The position numbers and the translations under genes are program-made. Below the pieces are notes generated by a model, which saw nothing but the letters and a program-made list of their open reading frames with translations, was not told the origin of the DNA and searched no databases. A stretch of DNA of 64,000 bases from Echinometra lucunter. Its lineage: Eukaryota > Echinodermata > Echinoidea > Camarodonta > Echinometridae. The stretch spans positions 20,683,922 through 20,747,921 of the forward strand of contig CM057170.1 of NCBI GenBank assembly GCA_029962745.1, in the 5' to 3' direction. This document shows, piece after piece, positions 12,530 through 24,309 of the stretch (positions are counted from its first letter, which is position 1; every line of letters begins with the position of its first letter).

Positions 12530-14270
12530 ATCTCTTCTGGAAAAAAAATCTTGTTTAGGGAATATGCTTGTGTTTGAGGAGATTCAACTCGGTAGGAGGT
12601 AAAATTTTTGAGAAGACATGCAAAAAAAGTTGAAAAGGGGGTGATTTTGACTACTGGATAAAACTTGTTATTAGGGGGGTTGTGGAAACCTGAGGTCACA
12701 CATGTGAATCTTGTTATTATACAGTACGTAGAGTAACTTATGTTCTTAGCCACACGGAAGCATTCGTATGGTGGGCTGTGCATAGCTGTATGAGCTCGAT
12801 GTTTGCAATATTTATATCAAGCTGTACACGTGGTTCCCATCCCATCTACGCCTGCAGAGCTCCACAGAGGCATGTAAATATTTTGGAAATAGGTGTGCAG
12901 AATTATACCCTTTGTGTGCTGTTATTCTGCAAAGTTCCAAACTACTTTCGGAGTTACCGTAGTGCTCTATCTGACCGCGTCATATAAACTTATGATCAGA
13001 AACTAAAAATCAAAGCATGGGAATATTGATTGGAGAGGAAGGGTTTGTTTTACCTTGTACATTCAAAATGGTAATGCTTATCTCATCTGAATACAGTGAC
13101 CTCCGACATTATTAGTAGACCTCATCTGCTAGTCTAGGCCATAGGCAAATGAGCAGTGCAGCATTGAAATGTGGTGAGACATAATGCTGATTTAGTGCGC
13201 TACGCATGGTTCTCGCCAGTACATAACACCCATGGTTCCAATACCATGCGTAAAGAATTTCAGACAAGGAAGAACCATGTGTGAAATTTCTGCACCATGC
13301 GTGGCAACAAGGGTAAAAAAGTATTGGAGTATATATTCCTAACAATAATGATAAATGCAACAGATTGTTTTGCTTTCTGGCAATGTATTTTTACTATAAT
13401 GCCATTAGTAGACAACTCCTGCTTACCAAGAAGTATTTTTCATCCTTTTGCTATAGTATATACTGTTGCCACTCCTAACCTTAGGTGTTATTCCGTAAAA
13501 CTTCCGAAAAATTCTGCGCTTTGCGCAGAGGGGGAACCATGTGTGGATTTTTTTCTAGTGAGAACCCTGGCGCTATGTTAGGCATAGATCTACTGATATT
13601 GTGCACTGTAACCCTGTACTCCTGCAGCTCAATTTGATAGATAAGGACAGTTTGGGATCCAGATCTTGATTGTGGAATAGAAGCTTTAGAGGCATACAGA
13701 AACGGTTCCTCAAGCCCCACCTCCGAGACAGATAATTTGCAGGTTTTTATTTTCTCCAAAAGAAAATCCCTTGCTCCAAAAGATAATTCCCCTGTATCCC
13801 AAAACATAATATTCCTCTGGTTGTCATGGTAATATCCCATAAGGGTATTTTACAGGACCCTTGGAAATAATAAACACAAAAGAGACCACATCACTTCATA
13901 GGCTAAAGGGGATTTTTGTTACACTCACTTACCTACAGTGTACACATGTACACTTGTACATGTACATGTAGGTCTTCAGCTGTTTTTACCTCCATGATTA
14001 TATTATAGCAAGCAGACTTGTGGCAAGGGGGATGGGGCAGTGGTAGTGGTTCCCCCATGCCTCCCATACCCCAAAAGCTTGAGCTAGAAGAGAAAAAAGG
14101 TGAGAGAACATGGGAAGAAATGGAGCAGACCCAAGGAACAATGAGAAAGAAACATCGAACCCCCCCCCCCCCTACTCATGTGCTCAATTTGTATGCTTCA
14201 CACGTTTGCTCACTGTTGCCCCTTAAAATGAAATCCAGTTCCATGCCTGGTGGTAGTAGGGTACACTGTG
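12530..14270. other. Non-coding stretch, no gene seen
   Basis: There is a 119-codon open frame on the - strand (13481-13840), but it has no recognisable domain and no splice or repeat support. The phrases GCATGGTTCTCGCC and GAGAACCCTGGCGC near 13204 and 13560 hint at a decayed inverted-repeat element. A C-tract lies at 14160. Confidence 0.4.
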
Positions 14271-14279
14271 AAACTACAT

Positions 14280-14560
14280 GAATACTTTGCTTCTCTTCCT
14301 CTTCATCATCTGTTTCTTCTTCTTCTTCTTTTTCTTTTTCTTCTTCTTCTTCTTCTTCTCTTTCTCCCTCTTCTTCTCCTCATTCTCCTTCATCTTCTCC
14401 TTTTCCTCCTTTTTATTCTTTCTCTTCTTTTTCTTTCTCATTTACTTCTTCCTATTCTTATTCTTCTACTTCTTCTTCCCCTCCTCCCTCTCCCTTTCCC
14501 TCTCTTTCTCCTTCATCTTTTTCTTTCTGTTCCCCTTTCTTTTCTTCTGCGATTAGAGTA
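14280..14560. repeat. Pyrimidine-rich CTT/TTC microsatellite
   Basis: The + strand is nearly pure C and T, mostly TTC and CTT triplets. The long Phe/Leu/Ser-rich frames it produces are compositional artefacts. Confidence 0.95.
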
Positions 14561-14818
14561 CAGTCCACCTTGATGTTGGTGTGTCATCATCCTCAACGGC
14601 ATGTGAATAGTTTCTAAACATTTGATCATAATTGGCAATAGTCTGTTTTTGTTTTGTTTTGGTAATTGAAACAAAATATGTGCTGTTGAGGGTTTTACAG
14701 ATATTGCTAATGACTTTCTTGTCAAGTTTCAGATACATGTAGTACTAGAAACCTGAATTATCCCATGCTCACTTTATGTATGTACGTTTGAATATAGCAG
14801 CCCAGATAACACTTTTAA

Positions 14819-15222
14819 CCCATTCGTGACGGGAATTATTCAAAGCCTAATTTGATCAGCTTTTATTCTTCAAATTGGCAACACCAACATTTTTATTTTA
14901 TTGCAACATTTTTCTTATAAAACGTCATGTATCTGAAATGGATATAAATTGACAGAAATCATGATGAGAAGTCAAAAAGTTGCCAATTTGCAGGGGAAAA
15001 CAGTGATTTTAAACCTTCTATCACATTGCCAATATAAGGATTTTAATGCTTATTTTCCTTTTAAAAATTTTCAGCATCAAACAACGAATATTGACGCAAC
15101 CAAAATGGGGACAGTTTGTGTAGAATTTTTTGCTCTGCTCATGTATTTGGTATAATTTTTAGGGCTTTGCATCAAAAGATATTAGGCCAAACCACAAAAT
15201 GTGGACCTCTGTCACGAATGGG
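14819..15222 (+). mobile_element. TTAA-flanked (piggyBac-like) MITE, 404 bp
   Basis: The element is bounded by TTAA on both sides (14815-14818 and 15223-15226). Its terminal inverted repeats are CCCATTCGTGACGG on the left and the complement of CTGTCACGAATGGG on the right. A TTAA target duplication and an inverted repeat starting CCC are typical of the piggyBac superfamily. There is no transposase, so it is non-autonomous. Related copies occur at 1095-1466 and, interrupted and inverted, at 20424-21620. Confidence 0.85.
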
Positions 15223-15260
15223 TTAATAGCAAAGATATTTGGTCCCATATCCTTTGAAGG

Positions 15261-15427
15261 TTTCGATGGTGGTAGTACGAATGGATGTAGAAGGCTTCAC
15301 GGTACACCAAGTATTCTTTCTTGAAGATGAGTATTACTTGGTGTACCGTGAAGCACCTTCTACATCCATTCGTACTACCACCATCGAAAAAGAATACTTG
15401 GTGTACCGTGAAGCCTTCTACATCCAT
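15261..15427. repeat. Near-perfect hairpin plus third partial copy
   Basis: A segment of about 50 bases (beginning TTTCGATGGTGGTAGTACGA) is followed after a short spacer by its near-perfect inverse ending at 15389. A third, inverse-oriented partial copy follows (15390-15427). The near identity of the arms suggests a recent rearrangement or an active small foldback unit. Confidence 0.9.
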
Positions 15428-15972
15428 ATTTTGTCCCATTGCCCTTATAGTCTGATTATTGCTTACTGTTATTAAATCTTCCGCTGCATAATACAGTAGA
15501 TGATTTATCTTAAGTTACCATGTAGTAAAGTGGTCGTGAATTAGGTAGGCCTATACATAATTAAAAATTGTTATTGCGTATTCTAAAATTTGAGAGAGAA
15601 CAACAAAAAAAGAGGGAAGCCCATGGGAAGCACAAAATCAGCGAATTTCAGATTTATAGTAAAAACGGTCTCTTTGATCGTCCTGAATATCAAAATCCTT
15701 AAACTAAAAGGAGCTACATGTAATTTAAAAAAAAATCCACCATCTTAATCAGTATTGGTATAATACATGTTTGATTTTACACAACACTTTTTTCTATTTG
15801 AAAGTGACACCAATTTCTGATAATTCAGTTGCCGAGGTACATGTACATTGTACATATACCACAATATCATGAATGTAAGTAGAAAATTGTTGGAATGAAA
15901 GAGTCCAGGTGAAAGAATTGGCATATTTGTAGGTTATTACATGTAATTGGTGAGAAGGGGGCAGAGTATAAA

Positions 15973-16509
15973 ATTAGCACACAAACTCTAAAAATGTGGG
16001 CTGCAAATTTCTGACATCTGTAATTCCGTCATCATGGAATTGCCCATTTTTTAATGCCAAGATCAAGGTTAGCATCTGAAATTCCCTATTGATATTTTTG
16101 GTTATGATCTAACTATTGGGATCTCTTAGTGTGATGGTAAAATGAGCAGATGAATACACGGTTAGAAGTGGATGACACTGGACCAATAGCAATAAGAGAT
16201 TGGTTTAGCATTTCTATGTGGGAAATGAACTGGAAACAGCACATTAGCACACAAACTCTAAAAATGTAGGCTGCAAATTTCTGACATCTGTAATTCCGTT
16301 ACCATGGAATTGCCCATTTTTAATGCCAAGATCAAGGGTAGCATCTGAAATTCCCTATTGATATTTTTGGTTATGATCTGACTATTGGGATCTCTTGGTG
16401 TGATAGTGAAATGAGCAGATGAATACATGGTTAGAAGTGGATGACACTGGACCAATAGCAATAAGAGATTGGTCTAGCATTTCTATGTGGGAAATGAACA
16501 GGAAACAGC
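15973..16509. repeat. Tandem duplication, 270-bp unit
   Basis: The sequence beginning ATTAGCACACAAACTCTAAA at 15973 is repeated from 16243 with only scattered differences, through TGGGAAATGAACNGGAAACAGC. It is a recent two-copy direct duplication of non-coding sequence. Confidence 0.95.
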
Positions 16510-16786
16510 TTTGTACATGTACGTGTATACAATGTATTGGAGGTCAGACCTTAAATAATGTGTGATAGATTCACTTGGCCACCAGTATTTTTTTACAACA
16601 GAATTCACCATAAAATCTGTGAGGCTATCATTTTAACTCAAGTTTATATCCAAAGTAACATTGGACTGATAATATAATACAGGTACATTCACATGTGTAG
16701 AATTGTTTTTGTACTTTCATATTTAATACACCCCAATTCACACTGCCAAACTGACTATAAACAGACTACTAATATTATACTTTTGA

Positions 16787-17052
16787 AGGGGTGTTCACAT
16801 ATGAGGCGACAATGTGACGCCACATTTTTAGTGTTCAGATATGGCGCTACATTGTGGCACCACAGACTGTATGTTAATGAACCCGCATTAGTGCGTCAAC
16901 TCTCAAATTAATTTCTTTGCAGCCAGGCAGCAAACATAAAAATGTGTCTTGCCTCGGCGACATTTTTTTGTTGCCTCATACCCCATGGACTTGTTCACAA
17001 AATTGTTGCAGGGATTTTGTGGCACCACAATGTCTCATATCCGAACAGGCCT
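16787..17052. mobile_element. Harbinger-like MITE, 266 bp
   Basis: The left end AGGGGTGTTCACATATGAG and the inverse of the right end (AGGCCTGTTCGGATATGAG) form imperfect terminal repeats. The flanking trinucleotides are TGA and TTA, which could be a decayed 3-bp TTA/TAA-type target duplication. Its interior resembles that of the element at 53594-53927 (the GTTAATGAACCCGCATTA and TGTCTTGCCTCGGCGACA blocks). Confidence 0.7.
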
Positions 17053-17275
17053 TTAGTTTGGTCTTTGTGTTGGTGTGGCATTATTCTCATCAGTGAGACT
17101 TTTACTTTACCCCATTTGTACTGGGAGTTGACCACTTCAGGACTGGTGTTGGGGCATTCTTACTCCCTGGGGTATGAGAATTTGGGGTGCTTCCAGGGGT
17201 GCTCCAGGACCGGTCCTGTGGTGCCCCAACTCCATTATAAATGGTTGCAGTGTTTTTGGCTGGTCCAGATTCGGC

Positions 17276-17302
<27 letters not shown>
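17276..17302. repeat. (TA)13 microsatellite
   Basis: An uninterrupted run of TA dinucleotides lies between CGGC and GTGTGC. Confidence 0.95.
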
Positions 17303-17307
<5 letters not shown>

Positions 17308-17577
17308 CATTTCTTTGTTGTGCACAGTGACCCCAGATGACTTCATCTCGTTATATGAACACTTTATGGTCAGAACTTTACACTTGACAGCCTAGCATGC
17401 AGCCCAATGGTCATAAATGGCAGTATAAATTACTTGTAGCTGGTGTCAGTTGGGACGGTCAAGGAGCACCAAAAATTTAGGCATGTATGAAAGAATACGG
17501 AGATCTAGGTCAAGCTCAGAAAGTTTCTACATGTGTATGTGCATGTAGGTCATTTTAGGCAGTGACCCCATATTAAA

Positions 17578-17588
17578 GGGGATTCCCC
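17578..17588. promoter_or_regulatory. Predicted NF-kappaB site
   Basis: The sequence GGGGATTCCCC is palindromic and fits the Rel/NF-kappaB consensus GGGRNWYYCC on both strands. It lies about 9.6 kb upstream of the IKK start codon. Function is inferred only from the match. Confidence 0.45.
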
Positions 17589-17912
17589 TGTTACATCATT
17601 GCCCCTCCTTTGCCACATACATTGTACAAGGTAGCATACACTGTGCATTGAATAAAGCATAGGGTGTATGGTGTTAATAAGCATCTTACTCTGTCTGCTT
17701 TCCCTAATATTTTAAAATGAATGATGGGAAAAGGCAAGCCGTCATGCTGTATGAATTTAGAAACAGGATGATTGGGCAAAGGTCAGCATATAATATGGTC
17801 TTACTGAAATGACCATTTCTGTAGTGGATTTATGCACATGGATGCCTACATGTACATGTGTGTATGTGTAGCCATTGTGTTTGTAATGCACTGTGTGTAC
17901 CTGTTTTAATAT

Positions 17913-17925
17913 GGGGAAATCCCCC
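17913..17925. promoter_or_regulatory. Predicted NF-kappaB site
   Basis: GGGGAAATCCCCC contains GGGAAATCCC, a full consensus match. The surrounding phrase (then TTCCCCTGAA) recurs at 18125, so the two sites may derive from a local duplication. Confidence 0.4.
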
Positions 17926-18124
17926 TTCCCCTGAAATCCAGTACTACACAGACATGCATGATATATGACGGTCCATGTACATGTATGCTGACCAAGTAGG
18001 GTCCATTGCTGAATGCTGACCATTAGTGTGTAGGGATATCAGTGTACAGTTTAAACACACTCCACAATTATGGATGGTGCACATGCTGACCATGTGTGAC
18101 ATATTGTCTATAACTGTATCGATG

Positions 18125-18135
18125 GGGGAATCCCC
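18125..18135. promoter_or_regulatory. Predicted NF-kappaB site
   Basis: GGGGAATCCCC matches the consensus and is followed by TTTCCCCTGAAGTGTACAC, as at 17913. It is the third site within 560 bases. Confidence 0.4.
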
Positions 18136-18861
18136 TTTCCCCTGAAGTGTACACTATACTTTACATATACATGTAGTTACAGATAGAGGCATAGTTGTCT
18201 GGAATGTCTGCTGAATATACATGTATTATTCAAATGTCCTTGTGACTGGTCATAATCAGATCTGCCAATGGAAATTTCCTGTGTGAAATGTACCACGTAG
18301 GACTCCTTTGTAGTGCATATTTGTTAGTTACCGTAGTGACCAGGTCATGTACTGCCCATCCCCCTATGAAGTTTGATCCTGATTGGTTCATGTCTGACAG
18401 GGAGATGCTGATTGGCCTGACAAAGGGAAAGCACAAAGGGAAAGCACAGAACAGATGAGAGGCACAGAATAGAGGGAAAGAACAGATTTTTTTTTTTTTT
18501 TTTTTTTTTTTCTAGCATCTCAATTTTTTCTTTGATTAGAAAAGAAAAATACCCTTGGAGGACAGGAATGAATCAGCATTGTTATTTCAATTCACATTGG
18601 CTACATGTACACCATTTTACTGTCAGGAGGAATATCTTGTGATGAGAATTTGAAAATGGTAAGCAAAATAAAAACAAACACAACCCCCCTCCCCCCCCCC
18701 CAAAAAAAAGGGGGAAATGTCACACAATATAGAAACATTAAAAGTCTGAAGAAACATTTCTATTATGTATGCAAAAACTTTGATTTTGACATTTCAATTT
18801 GGCACTGAGTTGCCAATTTCGAGATTTTTTCCCATGAATAACTTGAGGAGTCAAACTGCAG

Positions 18862-19105
18862 AAATCTTATTTGTGCAGGCAGTTTTTATTTTACAGGTAT
18901 TAAAGGTAATAAGCAGTAGTGGGAAAGGTGGCGCTTTGAATATTTAACTACTTTGTTAGGGGGAATGAAAATTACTGATGAAAATGAAAATCTTATTTGT
19001 GCAGGCAGTTTTTTATTTTACAGGTATTAAAGGTAATAAGCAGTAGTGGGAAAGGTGGCGCTTTGAATATTTAACTACTTTGTTAGGGGGAATGAAAATT
19101 ACTAC
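18862..19105. repeat. Tandem duplication, 126-bp unit
   Basis: The sequence from AAATCTTATTTGTGCAGGCA (18862) to TAGGGGGAATGAAAATTACT is repeated from 18988 with almost no change, showing a very recent direct duplication. Confidence 0.95.
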
Positions 19106-20420
19106 ATGAACTGATGTAGAATGACTAATTTCGAACATAGTTGACGTATAAATTTTTGAAAAATATTTGTTTAGAAATGGCTAAAAGATCAACGGAAGAT
19201 ACGTCGAGTTCTCAGTGTGGTACCACACCGAAAATTCACACACGCGTAAAAAGTGTGTGCAAACTGCTATGCGCCCTTGAGCCAAGAGTGTTGGGGTAGG
19301 TGTTCCGTAGCGAGGGTGTAAGGTGACGGTTGATGTTTGATCATTTGAATTATTTCACTGAAAATCACCGGAAATCATGAATAGAATACTAGATTATCTC
19401 ACTCATGTATCTTTTCATGCAAGCCGAACACTATGAGACTATATTTAGGCAGTTTCGTGCTGACTTTTATTTTGCTACCACTACTGTTGATTACCTTTCA
19501 TAAAAAGGTATTTGCTGATGTAATAATAATTGATAAAATGTAAACTTTTCTTTGTTATCAGTTTGTTTACAAAACTTTATACATGTAGAGCACAAACTTG
19601 CTGCATTATTTCTCTTCAAGCTTGATCCAGATATTTTTATTCATATGGGAAATAACAAAAATGACAGTACTTTTTCTTCTGAACACATAATTTTTTGGCA
19701 AAACACCAAGTCAGGAAATATTCTGAAAGACTTCTGAAATCTGAACAGTAATGTCTTCCCCAACACGCCAGTATATAAGTACTCAGTGATGAACAGCAGT
19801 TTACCAAAATAAGGTACTACCAGCATATCGTATCAGTCTGAGAACTGCAAAGCAGCACCTCTTTTCTTGTTAAGGTGAATACTTTGTGGATGCCAGCTGT
19901 TTGAAGATACCTCAGTAAGTTCAAGGAAATTTTGTTTCTTTTAGTGATGAATTCATGAATATTTTGTACTTTGAGATAGAGAAAGTCATTTTGTGAAACT
20001 GACAGAAGTAAATCCCTTCATTTGTAGTTTTGTATAATGTTAAACAGGACTATATTAAATGAAAAAAAAAAAGGTATAATATGACCAATTTGGCCATTCA
20101 GCATTTAAATCACTTTTCTGTTTATACTATCAACTTATTTGGAATTTGATGTAAAAATCCCCACCTTTTGGAAATTTCTTATTTCATTTACATGTATATT
20201 CTTATGATATTATCATCTCATTTTTACTTTTAGAGCTCTTGTACAATGTACAGTTAGTTTTCTCTGGATCATGACAGTCTTATTGCATTTTTACTTTCCA
20301 CAAACTCAATATTTATTTGTCTAAATCATGTGTCTTTATATTTTTGCTGTTGTACAAGTGGTGCAGTTTTTTCAAGTAATAATGTAATATGAGAATGTGA
20401 GAAATATAGTCATTGTACCT
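19106..20420. other. Non-coding stretch, no gene seen
   Basis: This AT-rich sequence has no credible open frame, RNA gene or repeat shared with the rest of the window. Confidence 0.5.
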
Positions 20421-20423
20421 GAA

Positions 20424-21620
20424 CCTGCTCATGACAGAATGTCTAATGTTGTAACCCGCACCCGTTGCGGTACGGGTTAACCTGCCGGTATGCCCCCGAT
20501 CACGGGCTGCGGGCCGGGCCGAGTTCATTCTCAAACCCGCAGACCGTCATACGAAAAAAGGGAGAAGTAACGACACATAATAAAAACATTAAAAATGAAT
20601 ATAAAATAAATTACAAACCTTCCCAAACAATAAGTAAAATATGGCAGAAAAGGTGTACGGCAAAAACACAAGAGATAGAATAGATCAGAAATTAGCGAGC
20701 TGGGATGACCGGAATCTAACAACAAATAAAAATAGATATCGATAGCAGCTATCGATGCGGCCAAAGTGCGCGCGCGAAATTAAAACTTACGGTACATACG
20801 TCGTATTATCGTGTGCGCACGGATTTACTTGTGATATCGAAATGAAGCATTTCTTACGTGAGACGGGATCTTGTTTAGATGGGCGTAATGCTTTCAATTT
20901 CGAGATCACAGCGGACCCATTTCGTGGTACAAAGTCACCCCCAAAAAACATTCTCTGCGGAATAAAAGGCGAATTTGCAAATTGTAAGTAAATTCAGTTC
21001 ACTCTAGGCTAGGTTATTAGTTGGCATATATTTTCCTGATTTGAGCCTGTATAGTGTGGGGATTGCAAAAATAATTTTCATTTTTCAAAGATAAATTGAC
21101 TTGCGGGTTAAAACCCGACGGGTCAGCGGGTCCCGCTTGCAAATTATTGGATTATACGGGACGGTACGGTTCGGGTTTTCACTTGCGGGTTACAACATTA
21201 AGAATGTCCATACATGTATTTTTTGGTTTGGCCAATAACTTTAACACAGAGCTCTGAAACACAACAAATACATGTACATGAGCAGAAAAAGGCAAAAAAT
21301 TTGGTAACACTATTCTCAGGTTGGTTGTGTCAAGTGTTTTTTTGTTTGATACTAAATTGATACTGATTTTTTTTTAAAGGAAAATATTAAAGCTTTAAAT
21401 TGACAAATGGATGAAAAGTTGAAAAATCATCTGCTTTTTCCATGCAAATTGGCATTTTTTTTTTTAACCTTCTTAACATACTTTCTGTCATTTCATTTCA
21501 GATACATGACTTTTTGAAGGAAAACTAGCAATGAAATGTAAAAATACTGGAGTTGCCAATTTAATGAAGGAAAGCTGATCAAATTAGGCTACAAGTAATT
21601 CCTGTTCCAAATCGGTAGTG
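20424..21620 (-). mobile_element. Inverted copy of the TTAA MITE, split by a hAT element
   Basis: Read on the - strand, 21620 to 21209 follows the family of 14819-15222. It begins next to TTAA at 21621-21624 and contains TTTGATCAGCTTTCC and the GGTTTGGCC block in inverse form. The remaining end (around CTGCTCATGACAG, resembling the terminal TTCGTGACAG) lies at about 20424-20443, on the far side of a 757-bp hAT-like insertion. Confidence 0.75.
20444..21200. mobile_element. hAT-type non-autonomous transposon, 757 bp
   Basis: Perfect 17-bp terminal inverted repeats (TAATGTTGTAACCCGCA) are flanked by a perfect 8-bp target duplication AGAATGTC (20436-20443 and 21201-21208). An 8-bp duplication and a terminus fitting YARNG identify the hAT superfamily. 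The ends also carry subterminal CGGGTT-type repeats. The interior has a short palindrome ATCGATAGC/GCTATCGAT near 20737. A 78-codon open frame at 20755-20991 does not resemble a hAT transposase, so the element depends on another copy. The intact duplication suggests a fairly young insertion. Confidence 0.9.
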
Positions 21621-21624
21621 TTAA

Positions 21625-22920
21625 ACTACATGATGGCCTACAATGTAAATATACATACCACATTTGAATTGAAGTTGTTTGCTGTCAGTAAAGTGCACTT
21701 TAGTTTCATTTTCTCTCCTTTCATTCACTATTTTATGAATACATGTAGCTCCAGTTGCTTAATGAGTTTATGTCTGGTAAACAGGGAATGTGTTAGTTGT
21801 ATTTTGTATGTCTGTAGTCCAGAAAGCTATTAGAGGTTGAATTGATGAACTGTGTATGAATTTGTTAATGTAACTGTGGAAAATGTATTTGTACAAACCA
21901 CTATAATGCAGGAGGTGTGTAGCTTGCATCTCATTCATATACAGGTGTATACAATAAAAAAAAGTTCCCCTTTTTTAGTGTTTCTTTTTTTTTGTTTGTA
22001 ATAAACTTGCTCGGTGGAAAATTTCAGAATAATTTGTTGTACATGTAGTGCTGTCCTTGACAAGCCTTCTGTTGACAAGCTTGTCATCAAAACCCTTTAA
22101 TTGGAAGACCACAAGTGGCACAAGCAGCAAAGATTACGATTTTCAAGGAATAAAATATATGGATTTGTCAGAAATGTGTTTAGATTCTCCTGCTCCCTTT
22201 TACCTGACATGTCAACAAAAATTTGTATTCAGCGATGGCACTAATTTGTTAGCAAAGGCTTTTCAATACCTCTTGCTTAAGATGGTCCGGCAAAACTGTT
22301 TCACCAATAGGATTGTCCACTTATCACATGAACTAGTTCTGTGACACATATGATGTACATGTACACTGTAGACCTACATGTACTTGTGCTACAGTATTAG
22401 GGACTACACTGTAGCTCATGTGCCATATTCACTTTCACATGTATTGGACAACACATGTTTCAGCCCAAACTGTAAAACTAACTGCACTTACATACACAAT
22501 CCGATTTTTAAAAAATTTCCAGTTATGAAGTGTTATTGGTCCGCTGGAACAGGAAGAAATTATCTTTGCATGGCTGAAAAATAGACCCTGTGGTTTTTGA
22601 AAGCCATGGGAGCTTACAAGTAAGAGAGGATCAAAATATTTTGAGTTAATGGTATTGTTTTTCAGATAATTAACATTCAAATGTAATGTACACCTGACAG
22701 TCCAACAAAAACTAAAAACAAGGAAATGTCAAAATCCGGTACTATGTATAGAATTACCTGTACAAGTACTTTTGTTTTCAAGACAGTCCTTTTGAATGAT
22801 TACTGCAGCTTTTTATAACCTTCCATTTCCATCAATTATATGATAATGACTAAATATGGACACTGAAGTTTAACTTTTGTACTATATAATGTACATAGTC
22901 TGTAGGCATTAAAAATGAAT
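21625..22920. other. Non-coding stretch, no gene seen
   Basis: This is AT-rich sequence with scattered TACATGTACATGTA motifs. The longest open frames (up to 98 codons at 22048) have no domain-like features. Confidence 0.5.
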
Positions 22921-22924
22921 TAGC

Positions 22925-23282
22925 AGAGTTGTCATGGCGTAGCGGTTAATTCACTTGACTCTTACCCGGTAATTGAATACTTAAGGGTTCGAATCCCAGC
23001 CAGGTACTAACATCTTTTAGCAAGACAAATCACGTTACTTTGTGGCACTCCAAGTGTAAATTGGACCTGATATGCCAGAGTGCTACTCAGTTTTGCAGCT
23101 AAGCTGTGACCAGGGGTATGAAGATTGTACGTGTACATGTAAGATGCTATGCAAATCGTGATTATTTATTGTCATTGTTGTTATTGTTTATTATCATTAT
23201 TATTGATATTATTATTATTATTATTACTGACCATCATTACATTATCATTATTATCATCATCATCATCATCATCATCATCTTC

Positions 23283-23314
<32 letters not shown>

Positions 23315-23335
23315 CATTTTTGTATTTGTGAATGG
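22925..23335 (+). mobile_element. tRNA-derived SINE with ATT/ATC tail
   Basis: The head contains an RNA polymerase III A box (TGGCGTAGCGG, 22935-22945) and B box (GGTTCGAATCC, 22986-22996), as in tRNA genes. A non-tRNA body follows, then a long simple-repeat tail of ATT, then ATC triplets (about 23164-23320). The tRNA-like head does not fold into a clean tRNA and the element ends in a microsatellite, as SINEs of the tRNA class do. Confidence 0.85.
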
Positions 23336-24235
23336 CAGAATTATTGTTAATACTCATAGGAAGTGTTATGTATAAACGTGTACATCCTCCTAATCCATGC
23401 TTGGAAAAAAAACCACACCTGACATTCTGTTTCTTTCCTGCTCTTCTTTTTTAATTGCAGGATGCTTTGAACCTGTCTGATTCAGACACGTGACTGGGGA
23501 GTGAAGCAGTAGTTCCAACGGTAGAGACACACCCCACAGCAATTCAACAGTTTTTGTACACAATCACATGTATGTATATGCTATGGTATGAGGCTGTATT
23601 TGGTATGTATGGGTTTAAGACCGTTCTAATATCATGGGCACATGGACCATTTGCAAAAGATGTGAATGTCAAAAAAAAAAAGAAGACAAAATCCAACGTT
23701 GGTATTTAGGCTTCAGAAGTTTGCCAAACTTTCGGAAGTGTCGTCAGTAGTTTGGAAGTGTGGTCATTCGTTCACTGTATGCTGGAAACTGCAAATGTTT
23801 GCTAGAAATTTTCAAACTGTGTTTGAAATTCCCACTGCACTAAAAACGAACAATGGACGATGCTTCCGAACCCCCCTCACATGTTTGACTTTAGCCAATC
23901 GCCATACTTTGCGAATTGTTTTAAATGATATAAGTTCAGGTATTAAGTGTGACAGTGTAGAAGGCCTTTGTCTGAGTCCTTTTGTACAGGTTTATGGAAA
24001 GCAAAAAACAAAAACAACAGTATATGACCATTCCAAGGGGATGGGATAATTATACATGTACAGCTGTTACAATGACTTGCAGTTTCTCTTTTGAGTTTGA
24101 GCCAACCTGTTATACAGCATGAGTGTTTTCTTGTGGGCAGACATACATGTACTGGTTCATGTATGCTGTACCACATGCTGGATGTGTAGTGTGTACATGT
24201 ACATGTATGTAGGTAATGCAGTTATTTTAGTGCTT

Positions 24236-24269
24236 GGGGATTCCCCTCTGCTCAAAAGGGGATTTCCCC
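24236..24269. promoter_or_regulatory. Pair of predicted NF-kappaB sites
   Basis: GGGGATTCCCC (24236-24246) and GGGGATTTCCCC (24258-24269) both match GGGRNWYYCC, with centres about 22 bases (two helical turns) apart. They lie about 2.9 kb upstream of the IKK start codon, closer than the three sites at 17.6-18.1 kb. IKK activates NF-kappaB in animals, so these could serve feedback control. That is inference, and no promoter is mapped. Confidence 0.5.
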
Positions 24270-24309
24270 TTACATGTACATGTCTGTTAAGAGTAAAGCC
24301 ATGAAATAC

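Noticed and set aside
13481..13840. 119-codon frame on the - strand
   Set aside because: Its composition is plausible, but there is no domain, no exon signals and no homology that I recognise; a chance frame is more likely.
14250..14573. 107-codon Leu/Phe-rich frame
   Set aside because: It is translated CTT microsatellite.
16942..17340. 132-codon frame
   Set aside because: It runs through a MITE, non-coding sequence and a TA microsatellite, so it is not a gene.
20755..20991. 78-codon frame as a hAT transposase
   Set aside because: It is far too short and shows no hAT dimerisation or catalytic motif.
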